Of a stretch of DNA of 64,000 nt, positions 44,640 through 56,115 are shown one piece after another. Source of the DNA: Maea johnstoni (Eukaryota; Annelida; Polychaeta; Spionida; Magelonidae); the NCBI GenBank assembly GCA_963942565.1, contig OZ012701.1, forward strand, positions 240,331 to 304,330, read 5' to 3'. The notes under the pieces were generated by a model. That model was not told the DNA's origin. It worked only from the letters and a program-made list of their open reading frames with translations, and did not search any database. The number at the start of each line of letters is the position of its first letter. Within the stretch, counting starts at the first letter, position 1. The position numbers were made by a program, and so were the translations under genes.

Positions 44640-45715
44640 ACACTGTGGAAAATAAACAATTCATTACTGTTAAATAAAGATTTAAATCAACTCATTAGAT
44701 ACAAAATCTTACATGCTGTCCAGACCTACGCTTATACCCCCGATCACCCAGATTTTGTTAAGGAACATTCTATGCATGATATCGAAATTATGATTGATAT
44801 AAGAGTTTTTTGGGACACCTTACATACGCGAATACGAGGTCATCTAATTACATATGCAGGTAGAAAAAAAGGGAACAAAATAGGGAGGAGAACAACATAA
44901 ATTAAAAAGATCGAACTATTGGAAGAGGATTTTATTCTAGACCCAACGGATGTAGATTCCAAAAACAAATTGAAGGATCTCAAAAACATATTACAAGAAA
45001 TAAGAGAAATTAAGCTAAAAGGTGCCCTAATTCATTCAAGGGCAAAGATAACTAATTTTAATGAAAAACCGTCAAAATTCTTCCTAAACTCAGAAAAGAA
45101 AATTCACATCCAAAGATATAAGAGAATTAAAATTAACCGATGGAAGTAAAATAAATGAGCTAGATTGCAAGAATCAAACCGATACAATATCTCATGCTCT
45201 ATTGGAATGTCCTGAGACCACCAATCTCTAGAGGCAAGTTGAATTATGGCTAAGGGAGCACGTAGAACAAAGCATCAAAATTTCAGATAAAGAAAATATT
45301 TTTGGTATAACAGAAAAGAATCAGTATACCTTTCAAATCAATATGTTCATTCTTATTACCAAGTTAATTATATATCAAAAACGACCAGACGGTCTGAAAT
45401 GCAATATATATGATGTATTAAGATCAGTTAAAAATGAAATGCTAGCAGATGAATACGAATGCGAGATAAACCAAAGGATGGAAAAGTTTAGTCAAAAATG
45501 GGGAGCATGCTTGGATAGCATACGCTGATCTATGTTTTCAGCTGTAAGTAGTTGAATTTATTTCAATAGATAGCAATTACATATATATGTGTGTTGTATG
45601 TTGTATGTATCTTCGTATATTTGTGACGTTCATGTCATTTATGTTTTGTGCAAAAAAAGAAAGAAATAAAAACCATTTTACATAATTGTATATTTCAAAA
45701 TTTAAAAAGAAAGAG
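44640..45715 (+). mobile_element. L1/Tx1-like LINE, internally deleted, U4
   Basis: Same 2-kb deletion and nearly the same sequence as U3 (37011-38094). The A-rich tail is interrupted by G. Confidence 0.8.
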
Positions 45716-45719
45716 TGTA

Positions 45720-46232
45720 GAGCATTTTGATATAAGCCAATACTCTTGGCTTTGCTCGCTTCTTATTTGTCGCTAGACCTTCTACACTGGAAGGTTCCCG
45801 AATGCTTCTGAGCCAGTGGCATGATGCCATAGATAATGTTTGGCTTCCTAAAGATCGAGTGGTAGAAATTGAAGATAAGGCCAGAAAGGTACCTCATTGA
45901 TCAATATCGCCTGGCCTATCTGTATGGCAAGGGGTAGAAATTTGTACCTGTCCTTATCGCAGAAGATGTTACCGAGGCTGGCCAACTGCTCGTGAAATAC
46001 TGTGCAGCATTTGGGATCAGGGAAAACAACCCCTTTGCCAGTAAATCATCAGCTAGCCATGCCTCAGGGTGGCATGCTGTCCACAAAGTTTGTGAGAAGG
46101 CTGAAGTTAAGGTAAATGCCACACGAAACAGGCCCTACCTTTCTACCCTATATGCCAGTTTAGATATGTCCCTTAGTGACCAAAGAGTCTTCCTTGACCA
46201 TATGGGTCATTGCAAACACTTCTCATTTCAGG
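45720..46232 (+). pseudogene. Tyrosine-recombinase-like exon, U4 copy
   Basis: Almost identical to U3, with the same fusion at its 3' end. Confidence 0.45.
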
Positions 46233-46638
46233 AGTTGAATATGACAATACAGTGTTAATGTTAGGCGGAAATGATGCTGTAGACAGAAATAGAGTATGGC
46301 GTGTAGATATGGATGATATGGTTAGGATGGTTAGTGATGGTATGGCGATTTTGAGATACATTTGGCCAGATGCAAAATTGATGCATGGTGGACTGCTACC
46401 CAGGGTTAATATGATGGATTACAATACCTCCCTAAGCAGGTTTGAAGCTTGCCTGGAGTGGGCCCATTTACCCTGTAGGCAGAGTTTTATGCAACGTGAG
46501 GTGGTGGGAACCGCTGGAAGGGTTAGGGTTAAGGGGAAGGTTTTGGAGGGTTTGTACAGACCTGATGGATTGCACTTGAACATGGAAGGTAAGAAAGTGC
46601 TAGGAAAGGGTTGGCTACGTTGTTTGGGTTTGGCTTAA
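46233..46638 (+). pseudogene. SGNH-hydrolase-like fragment, U4 copy
   Basis: Keeps LGGND and PDGLHL. Shares the U3 deletion. Partial element fossil. Confidence 0.5.
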
Positions 46639-46784
46639 GAGTGCGCCTGTGCCCAGTAGCGCATTTTGGGGAAAAAAATAGGGAGAGAGATAGAGAAAAA
46701 AAGAGAGAAGGGATAGAAAAAAAGTACGCTTAACATGGTGTTTTCACATAGCAGGAAGAGGCCCTATGACTTTAACTCCACTCT

Positions 46785-47492
46785 TAGTGTTTGACGAAAA
46801 CTGTGCTGAACAAGCTAGAAACAGTAAATACAGATCATGTTGAAACCTGGTGGTATCAGCATAAAAGCGTGCTGCCTTATTTATTGGTCAATTGTTATTA
46901 CATTCGCCTCTGAACTATGGATACTAAATGAGTTTGACATTAAAGCCCTGGAAAACTTGCAGGGAAATATGCAGGGAGACGAATCCAGCGTTTCCATGCT
47001 AGGTCTCCTAGTAAAACTAGCTTCACTGGTCTAGGGTGGATTAGACTAGAGCTCTTTATATATGTCAAAAAGTTGTTATTCTTAAGGACAATTGCTGTCC
47101 TAAATGAGAATAGTATATATAAAATTGTTACTGTTCTAAGAGCAGCCAAATACAATGGTAACATTGCCGAAGGTATGAGAAATGAGGTACACAGTGTTAT
47201 CTTTGATCTGTTAAAAACTGCCACCTTATTCGAATTCTATAACGAGATCATGAGGATGATTAATGGTTTAGCATATTACAGCAAAGGGCAATGGAAACAG
47301 ATGGTCTGGAAAAGAGCTTGGGAGTTAGAAAAGGACGACAGATCATTTAGACATGTTATTTTTAAGACAACGCCAAACTTGAAAATGATTAAGAATGAAG
47401 GCTCATACTTTATATGGTGGCAAATCTCAGACTTCCTTCCTGTCCTCATTAAGCAATGTGAATTAATGGCGAAGTTAGTATGTGGGGCTAGT
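46785..47492 (+). mobile_element. LINE-B C-terminal region, U4 copy, left of the MITE
   Basis: Continues after the MITE at 47961. Across the insertion the frame reads LVCGAS then VLKCDKQNLRNE…CELCDLFEVGDSKH. Confidence 0.65.
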
Positions 47493-47960
47493 AGGGGTCC
47501 ACACCGGTATACCCGTACCGTGAGGGTACCGATACCCCGCCGAAAATACCGGTGATAAACCGTATAAATAGTAGCCGGTACTTTTTTACCGGTACTATGA
47601 ATAAAATGCCTCGCTGCTGATATAGCAGGCAAGGCGGAAAAGAGTGCAGAGACGCGGGATTGGCGGGAAAATACATCGCGATCACGTCATCCAGTGACGG
47701 CCGCCATTTTAACTGTATACGATAGATACTAACGCGCGCAGTAGTACTTTGAAAAGTGTGGAGAGGGCCACGCTATGTATGTTACATGGTGCTAGTCCAG
47801 CCCCACCACACTTTTCCAAGCACTAACGCGCGCGATATAATTTCGAAAACATCGACAAAGTAAAGAAAGTAACCAGTATCGATACCGTTAGCATACCGGA
47901 ACCGTATAAAAAAAAACGGCACCGTACCATACCATATAATTTTAACGGTATGGACCCCTA
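47493..47960. mobile_element. Complete hAT-type MITE (468 bp) in LINE-B
   Basis: TAGGGGTCCACACCGG at the left, …ACGGTATGGACCCCTA at the right. It is flanked by the perfect 8-bp repeat GGGGCTAG (47485-47492 and 47961-47968). Many ACCGGTA/TACCG motifs lie inside. No transposase. Confidence 0.85.
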
Positions 47961-47968
47961 GGGGCTAG

Positions 47969-48787
47969 TGTCCTTAAGTGTGACAAACAAAACTTGCGTA
48001 ATGAGGTATGGACAACAAGAACTTGTGAATTATGTGATCTTTTCGAAGTAGGAGATTCAAAACACCTAACCTTTCGGTGTTCTTCAGTTTTACAGATAAG
48101 GGAAGAAATGTTTGACACCATTAATGGTGCTTGCAATGGTATTGGTTAACAAGTGCTTAATTCTGCTACAAATATTCATGCTATGTTCCTAGGAAAGGCA
48201 AACCCCGACTACCCAGATGAAATAAACTGGGAATTACAATGTATAATAGCGAAATATGTGTATCAAATGTATAGTGGATTCATTTCACAGAGGGATGGGG
48301 TGGGGTGATTCCCGCAACAATTCTCTTTTACTTGTGTACGCCAAACTTGGCAGTATCTCGGCTACAGAATCGACCCAACCCAACCCCCATACTAAAATCG
48401 GAATTCATAAAGTTTTAAGTTTTTTGCCTGAACCTTATAACACAGGCTCTTCGTTTATTTGTTTTTTTCTCTCCTCTGCTCTAATACTTCATTTATACTT
48501 TTCTAGCACTGACTCCTGTGCATAGAATGTTTAATGAATCCGTCTCTTAGAGGTTTTGGAGTTGGGTCCTGACTCCAATTGGTGTGCCTCGCAAACAGCA
48601 GCCTGTTAGCTACTGATAAAGCCCAACCCCTCACCCATGCTTATCTACTTCTTGCATTATAAGCCTATCATTTGTTAACAGGCTTTATTTATTTCCCTTT
48701 TTTTATTCCCTGTTGTAATATTTATCTCATATATTTTTGTACAATGTATGATTTTGTAGTTCACTACAGTCAATAAACATACAATAC
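47969..48787 (+). mobile_element. LINE-B 3' end
   Basis: The Cys-His knuckle (CELCDLFEVGDSKHLTFRC), the ORF end and a 3' UTR ending CAGTCAATAAACATACAATA. It is present only once, after U4, which supports U4 being the original right flank. Confidence 0.6.
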
Positions 48788-50370
48788 AAAGGACCATTAT
48801 TTTATACAGATTGTATGGCACTAAGTGGCCTTGCACATCTGCAAACAAAGGCCTTTTAGTGACATACAATCTGAATGAAATAAAGGTTCTTTGGTATTGT
48901 AGAAAGAAAATATTTACAAAGCAATGAATAAATTCCGATTATAAGTAGTACATAGAAGATTGTCTTAAAAGAAACTAAATCCTTAAAATGTGGTTCAATC
49001 AATAAAACAGACCAATCTCATATAAATAAGATAAAATGCTGTCTTGAGGAACCTTTTCAAAGAGTTCCTTAAAGCTGTTTACGTTGAAATGTCTATTTCT
49101 GGATTCAATAAAGTCAACACCATTAAATAAAATGTGTTTGCCGGTCAAATGACAATCACAGGCTGTACATTGGGGAGGATCTTCCAAGTTTTGTAAGTTT
49201 TTCATAATACAGCAATTTGATGTGGTACCATCTGCTTTTTCAAGATCAAAAAAGATAGATTGGGTTGTCATAGAATGGGATCAGGGTGATCGTAAAGGTC
49301 CCTTCCTTGATAAAAATGCAGTCTTTCATTGGCAGAATTGAAAACAGTTGGCACAGCCAAATTTTCAATTACAATTAAATGAAGTTGAATTTGTCATTCT
49401 ATGGCTTCAGTGTACTGGACCAGTATATGAGACCCTAATGTGATCCCCTCAAATAGTAATCAACACCATTTCTTATACAGCTAAATGGTGATACAGATAA
49501 ACTATACAAAAAGTAGAGGTATTAATAAACAGGAATTGAATACTTATATAAAACCAAATAAGGGTCAGGGTTAAAAGCCTCTTCACCGACAAGATTGCAT
49601 ACAGACAGCCTTTGTATTGACTTGGAAAATCTGAAATCGTCTTCTTCAGCCTGAACTTTATTTCTATTTAAATGGAGTTGCCATTCTATTGCTTGCATGT
49701 GTTGGGCAAATATGACACCCTGATATGAAGTCATGCACAGGGAACTTTCAAGAGCATTACTTATACAGCTGGTGATACTGTTGAATCTTATAATGGATAA
49801 GGTAACAGATAAAGTGCCATCTAAATAAATTCCATGTTTCGATTGTAAAAATCAGAAAAGGGATATGCCCACCCCAACGCCAAATTTCCTCTCTAATTGA
49901 AAGTTTTGAATAAAGTGGGGCAAACATACGCTGAGGTCCATGCTACAGAAATCATTCATATTATTGCATTTAGATGTGATACCATATGCTTTCTCAAAAT
50001 CTAAAAGGGTAGATTGGCTAATTATAGGAAGGGATCAGGACAAAAATGCAGTCTTTGATTTGGGGAATTAAAAACGGTTGGTACAGCATTTTTTTCAATT
50101 ATATCAAAATGAAGTTGGATTTGTCATTCTATTGCTTGTGTGTATGGGACTAATATATGAGACGCTTATGTCATCAGCAAAATGAGTAATCAACACTTTC
50201 TTATACAGCTGAATGGTGAAATATCTGAACTATAGGTCCATAAAACTAAATGTGGGTGAGGGGAAAGCCTCTTCTCCAACGGAATTATATACAGACAGCC
50301 TTTGACTGAGAACATTTCGAACCATGTTTTTCAGTCCAAACTAGTTTTTTTTTATTCAAACATAGTTGTC
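48788..50370 (-). mobile_element. Old I-type LINE relics, 3' end plus RT region
   Basis: 48788-49190 is a decayed 3' tail and knuckle (CTACDCHLTGKHILF; FIESRNRHFNVNSF). 49190-50370 contains rearranged RT pieces (block ATTTCTTATACAGCT recurs at about 49468, 49760 and 50198). It is much more diverged than the 42040 copy. Confidence 0.65.
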
Positions 50371-51145
50371 AATGGCCGTCTCTAAGTGTGGTGTCAAAAC
50401 AAATGTTAACATCGCTATTAGTGTTACAAGGGGTGGTAACACACTTCTTGAAGTGATGTGCAAATGTAAGTGTAAGAGCTAGTGTTGATTAGTGAGTGAA
50501 AGGTGTTGAAGAGAGCATGGTGCCCGTATACTTTCTGAAGACCTTAACAGTAATGGCTAACGTGTTAACACCATCCTGACTTCATGTCCCATGTTAGTTT
50601 AGGGTACCATATTCAACTACTGGAAACCCACTGCAGCTAGCTTAAAAGGTTTTCCGAGTGATTACTTCATTTCAACAGTTTAATGATAATGATAATAATA
50701 AGATGAATAAGAATAAGGATAATTACAATAATCATAGAATGATTATGATTAAAACAATACATTTTTTTTTTATTAATGATCATTTTCTTTTCGAGTTTGT
50801 ATTAGTCTGATAGAATATTTGATATGAATGAGATTTGTCTGTTAATTGAATGAGACTAATAGGTATATACCCCCTTCAAATCATGTTGCTGTGACAGTCA
50901 TGTGATTGAGTAGGACACACATCTTCAAAGATGTAACACCTGTGTTGGCCTAGTTGTGTTGAGTTGAGAGACTGAGAGATAAACAGATATGGTAGTGTTA
51001 CCATGTGTGTGAATCTGACACTGTACTTGAAGTCAGCCATTCTATCGCGTGTATTTGGTGGACCAACATAAGACCCTAATATGAAGTCATCCAAAAACAG
51101 TCCTCAACACCATTTCCTATACAGCTGTTGAAACCTAAGTGAGCG
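50371..51145. other. Non-coding interval with one more RT relic
   Basis: GATAAT/AATAAG low-complexity occurs near 50680-50760. 51030-51125 repeats the LINE block CCATTCTAT.GC…CCATTTCCTATACAGCT. No gene is supported. Confidence 0.4.
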
Positions 51146-52145
51146 AATGAGGCTCTAAGAGCACAAAGGCACACAAAGGCCATTTAGTGCCATAAAATAT
51201 TACCCAGTGGTCATTTGTCATGGTTCTTCTTGTTGAAGAACAATGACAAGCATTTAATAGTATACCAGGGTTTATTATCAATAATGATAATGAGAGGTAT
51301 ACTAGAGAATATTACAGTAGAGTAAAGAGTTACAAAGAACTGACTGTCTTCCTCTGATGCTGCTATTTAACTGCCAGTCGAAGTCAGTAGAGCAGAACAC
51401 TGGTCAAGCAGGTTTAGTCCAGGGAGCAGTTGATATTTGAATACCAGTTTGGGAGCATAAATTAATCGATCAAATACTACACATTTATATAACAATTCTA
51501 TGTGGAAGAGGAAAAGGATCGAGAGCAAGAGCAGAACCCTACAGATCTAAAGAGGACCAAGGGATCATTTAGATGCATGGTATTCATAGACAGATCCACA
51601 CATCACCCTCTTCTATAAGGCGAGCAGGGTTCCACATCAGTTAAGGGTTCCATGGCAACTCCTATTGCACACCATGGATGGGAGCTTAGAGGCACATCAG
51701 CACACGAAGGCCATTTAGTGATCAAACATTTTGTCAAAAGGTGGTCCTTTGCCATTGTTGAAAAACAATGACAAAGCATTAAATTTAATTACTTTATGGA
51801 GAATACAGAAAAGGAGAGAAAGTAGGAGCAAAGCCTTCAGATCCAAAGGGGCTCAAAGAATCTAGCATAGTATTCACAGACAGATACACTCATGTCCATT
51901 TTTCTTTTAGGCGAGCAGGGTGTCATGCCAGCCTAAGGTTCCTTTTTCACACTAACAGGCAGTGAAAAGGGTGTGGCCCTTGTGGGATAAAACAAAAGTT
52001 TTGATTATAAAAGGTTTAAATTTCCCAGAGGTCCATGTTATATAAATCGTTCATAGTACCTCAATTCAATGTGGTATCATATGCTTCCTCAAGATCAAAA
52101 AAAGTAAAATGCAGTCTTTGATTAGGAGATTGAAAACCGTTGATT
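51146..52145 (-). mobile_element. Scattered I-type LINE 3' tails
   Basis: GCACA.AGGC.CACAAAGGCC / CATTTAGTG tails occur at about 51150-51285 and 51690-51800, and an RT scrap at about 52010-52145. Between them is unremarkable AT-rich DNA. Confidence 0.55.
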
Positions 52146-52603
52146 CATACATACTAGCTGCAACCCGTGCACAGCAAGGGCTTATACACCGCATCTTAGT
52201 TTTATGAGAGAACAGCCAGCATTAGCAGCCAAGGGGAGATCTCTTTATGATCTTTCTTACATTATGGCGTGATTTCTGTATCCACAATTACAATTTTGAT
52301 ATGTTTTAAAGGGACTATGTGACCGCTTTTCTAAATGTATAAAAAAAATTGTCTTAGGCCCAGTAATAAGTGAGAAATCATCAAATGAAAACGGACATAT
52401 TTTGCCGAGAATGTCGGTAAATCAAAACGTGTGTTGAAGGCGTTTTCATTCATGATTACTGGGCCTAAAATTACGATTTTATTTTATTTAGAAAGAACAT
52501 ATTAGGGACTTTCTAGATATATAAATCATGTTGTCTTAAGCCCAAAAATGTATAAATGCAATTTATATGATGTTTTGTGGCTGAGGCGGTAGCCATGGTA
52601 TAT

Positions 52604-53071
52604 TAGAGAGGTTGGGCTATCCCGTTTCCGACATCGAGATCGGGTTAGCATATCACCTTCTATGCCGTTCCCGATCTCGATGTTGGAACATCGTATCCAA
52701 GGTTGGGCTATGCCATCGGGATAAGTATCTGACCATGGCGCTAGGCCGAGGAGTCGTACTGACAAGGCCACTACCAAACAAAACTCCTTCTGTCGGCATG
52801 AAACAATTGAAATTGAAATTGTTAGACAATACGTATGGTTAGCTTCCACTTAGCCACTGTAAGATGTTTTTAACAAACTGCTTACAGCATAAATTTAGCA
52901 AGAAGCTACGCCGTTCGATAATTACAGGATACAGCCAGTTTATGTCGGGTGTTGAGAATGGCGCAGAGTCGAGCTATGTGGGAAACGATGACGTCAACAC
53001 ATTCTATGGTGACGTCATCGTCGCCTATCCCGTTCCCGTTGTCGGAAACGGGATAGCCCAATCTCTCTATT
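52604..53071. mobile_element. TIR MITE (~470 bp) with 30-bp inverted ends
   Basis: Left end AGAGAGGTTGGGCTATCCCG, continuing TTTCCGACA. The right end is the complement, …GGGATAGCCCAATCTCTCT. An internal GGTTGGGCTATGCC repeat and two GTGACGTCA/TGACGTCA motifs occur. Confidence 0.7.
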
Positions 53072-53074
53072 GTA

Positions 53075-53225
53075 GGAATTGATCACGGGAGGTAGGTGAT
53101 TGTGGCAACACCTGAGTGCCCGGGCCAGTCCGCAGCCAAAACCTTGACCTATGGGTTCGGTTTTGGCTGCTGACTAGGCTGGGCACTGGTCTTGCCACGA
53201 TCACCTACCTCCCGTGATCAATTCC
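53075..53225. mobile_element. 151-bp hairpin element
   Basis: The arms GGAATTGATCACGGGAGGTA and TACCTCCCGTGATCAATTCC are perfect complements and extend further with one mismatch. A second inner palindrome (CAGCCAAAACC…GGTTTTGGCTG) sits in the loop. Confidence 0.85.
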
Positions 53226-53244
53226 GATTATTTCACAAGGCTTA

Positions 53245-53580
53245 CAAACGTTTTTTGGCAAGTTTTTGCTTTAAATGAAGCTCTAAACTAAGCTGTTGTT
53301 GTTACATTCTGGATGTTGCAACAATCAGAACATCATATAACAATAGGATTTCTATTGTTCGAAGCATGTGACGCTCCCACTGTTGAGGGAGGAGTTTATT
53401 TACAATAATAACCTTCTGCCCCAACAATGGCAGCGTATCACATGCACATGCTTCCAACAATAGTAAATCATATTGTTCTGTTGTTGCACAATCCAAAATG
53501 TTGCAACAATGTGCTCATGCTAAGTTTAGTTTAGATCTTCATTCAAAACAAAAAACCTTCACAAAAACATTTTTTGTAAG
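53245..53580. mobile_element. TIR MITE (~335 bp)
   Basis: Inverted arms share AATGAAG.TCTAAACTAA and AACAATAG/CTATTGTT blocks. TGTTGCAACAAT motifs occur on both sides of the centre. Confidence 0.55.
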
Positions 53581-53699
53581 TTTTTCTTACTTCAAACCTA
53601 GCTATCGCAAAACTTCAGCCCCCCACTAATCGACATGCAAAGCCACAGCATCAGGCTTGCAGGAGTTATGGTCACAAAATTTGGAACCTGCTATTAATA

Positions 53700-54095
53700 T
53701 AGAGATTTACTGGTTATGACTAAATGGTGTTGAATTTGTCATTGTATGGCCCATTTTTATGCAGCTGCATGGTGATATTGTTGTCCTTCCAATACGTTAG
53801 TAGCAATAAAATGCTACCTGAGGAAATTCCGATTATTGTGATAACCCAGAGTACAATCCTGCTGTCTGATAGACAGCTTTTGAATTAAGTGGTGCATGTT
53901 ATAGAAATCCTTAATTATACCACACTTCCATGTGGTACCATATGCTTTCTCAAGATCAAAAAAAGAAATATTTGGTTATCTTCGGAAGAGATCGGGTCGA
54001 AGGCCTCTTCCTCAGCTAAATATATATTGTCTTTGATTGGGAGAATTGAACACTGTTGTTACAGCCAAATTGTCAACTATATTCAAAGAGAATTG
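53700..54095 (-). mobile_element. I-type LINE relic
   Basis: CATGTGGTACCATATGCTTT, CTCAAGATCAAAAAAAG and CTTTGATTGGGAGAATTGAA match RT-region antisense blocks of the family. Confidence 0.55.
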
Positions 54096-55330
54096 GCCAT
54101 TCTATGGCCCGCATGTTTTGGACCAATATGAGAACCCCAAGCCATCCACAAAAATAATAACCAACACCATTTCCTGTACAGCTGACTGGTAATACAGCTG
54201 TACTATGCAATAATAATAGAGACAATGTATGCAAATTGGGACAGGATTCTTATCTTTAGATTAACCCCTACTCTATCCCATGTCATTTTTAAAACTTGAA
54301 TATCTGAAAACTAATTTAAATGAACACAACGTCACTTATGCTAGGGTATATGTTACACAGCATAGTCACCGAGTAATGATTAACCTATCCATATGTGGCT
54401 ATATTAATATGATATGAGACCCTTAAACAGCATATCTGGCTGTGTTTCGTTATTTGGCAAAATGTTAAGTCTCACCGTTTACTTATACAACTTATATTTA
54501 AATGTAATTAAATTGGCCATTCTATGGCATGCATGTGTTTGACCAATATGAGAACCCCAAGCCATCCTCAAAAAGAATAATCAACACCATTTCTTGTACA
54601 GCTGGTTGGTGATACAGCTGAACTGTACAATAAATAGAGACAATTTATAAACAGGGACGGGATTCCTATCTTAAGGTCAAACCATACTCTATCCCAGGTC
54701 ATTTTTTAAACTTGAATATCTGAAAACTGAGTTTAATGAACACTATGCTTTGGTATAGGTTACACCTCATAGTTACCGTATGATGATAAACTTATCCATA
54801 TGTGGCTATTTTGGTGTGATATGGCACCCTTGATGAGCATATCCGGCTGTGCTTGGGGACTGAAAGCTACATTACAACATCAAAAGTGAAATGTGGGTGA
54901 ACTTTTGACCTACAGTGACTTCATTAATTGAAATTCATTTGCATAGTGATCATTACCAGAAAACAGCTCTTGAATATCATTATCTTCTAAATCATCAGAC
55001 CTGCCAAGCGTTAGTATTCTGGTCAGAATAAAATCTTCTTTAGGTCTAGTATCCAAACCACTTTTCTTTCATTTGTTATTAAGGTTGGCCAGCATTTAAC
55101 ATATTTGAACACTGGTGGTAAGATTAATAAGCATGTTCTAAATTTTTACAAATTGAGGTAGAACCCTACCCGATACCCAGGTCATTTTTAAAACTTAAAT
55201 ATCTGAAAACTGAGGTGAATGTATACTACGGCACTTAAGCTATTGTAAAGCTTACATCTCATAGTTACATAATAATGATAAACTTATCTATAATCTGCTA
55301 TTTTGAGTTGATGTGGCACCCTTTACCAAC
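54096..55330. repeat. Degenerate ~416-bp tandem triplication with LINE-derived segment
   Basis: AATTGGCCATTCTATGGC followed by AATATGAGAACCCCAAGCCA and GAATATCTGAAAACT occurs at 54096 and 54511. The second half recurs at about 55190. Each copy carries a LINE RT scrap plus unrelated sequence, so the composite was duplicated. Confidence 0.65.
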
Positions 55331-55985
55331 ACATCTGGCTGTGTTCGTTTTTTGGCAAAATGTCAAGACTCACCCTTTCCTTAAAAACCAAACTCTACCA
55401 TTTGATCATCCATGTCTTTGGTAAGGTGCAAGGTCCTACTATACCCAAACCGGGAATATGCACGATGAGTATCTGAAAAAACATTTTTGAATGTTCCAAT
55501 ATGCCTCAAGAATTCTTACAGCACGTGGTTTACGTAGTTAATGCCGATTTTCAGGTCCTGTAATACTACGAGGTACTTATGACATGACCTTTCCCCTAGA
55601 AGGGGTTCACATTTGTCACATTGTAAAACAAAGGCCTCGAAGACCGTATCGTTATTCACTTTCAGACAAAAAATGAGATGAAAATATTAGTCAATATGGT
55701 CTATCCCGAAGGAATCTGCATAGTCGAAGCAGCCACCCATGTTGTTTGGGACCAATTTAACACGGAGGGCCCAATGGAACCCACCTTTTGTGCTCGTGGT
55801 CGTACCACAATTGATAGTTGCGAGGTCGAGATTCGTGGCGGGTGACCACTCCTCATGTGCAATCTTTTGTTTTGATATCCATGCTTAGGGGCCAGCCAAA
55901 GACGCCACCTAATGTTGATGATCTTGCTGTACTAAATTAAAGGGTAAATTCTCCAGTTGTTCCTGTCCATTGCGGAGGAGCTAAA
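55331..55985. other. Interval without recognisable features
   Basis: No open frame, repeat or RNA gene that I can support is present. Confidence 0.4.
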
Positions 55986-55989
55986 AGCT

Positions 55990-56115
55990 AAAAGCAGTAT
56001 TGTTTCGTGAAAAAGTTGCCAGTGACTTGATGTTAGGCGGTGGCTTTAACCCCGTACTCCATCCTCCATCACTTACAACTGGTTAATCACCAATAAGCCG
56101 CAGAAAAAAAAGGAA
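55990..56115 (-). repeat. CACTGG..TTTCTCACATG family, third copy
   Basis: Contains AAAGTTGCCAGTGACTTG and GTTAGGCGGTGG, the complement of the 11365 core. Confidence 0.5.

Larger units (their letters stand above)
21841..47960 (+). repeat. Higher-order tandem array of composite units U1-U4
   Basis: The order leader, 132-bp minisatellite, L1-like LINE, recombinase-like exon, unknown ORF, SGNH fragment, LINE-B and hAT MITE recurs at near-identical sequence. The anchor CTAAGGATGTTTTCC occurs at 24486, 33499 and 40334. The recombinase exon recurs at about 23310, 30225, 38105 and 45722. U1 starts inside the LINE at 21841 and lacks SGNH/LINE-B/hAT. U2 is the fullest. U3 and U4 share deletions in the LINE and between the recombinase exon and SGNH. 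U4 alone keeps the complete hAT end, so it is the right border. Confidence 0.88.

Noticed and set aside
21841-47960. Polinton or giant-virus-like element as the cause of the array
   Set aside because: No capsid, polymerase B, ATPase or long terminal inverted repeat is visible. The unit is a patchwork of LINEs, MITEs and exon-like pieces.
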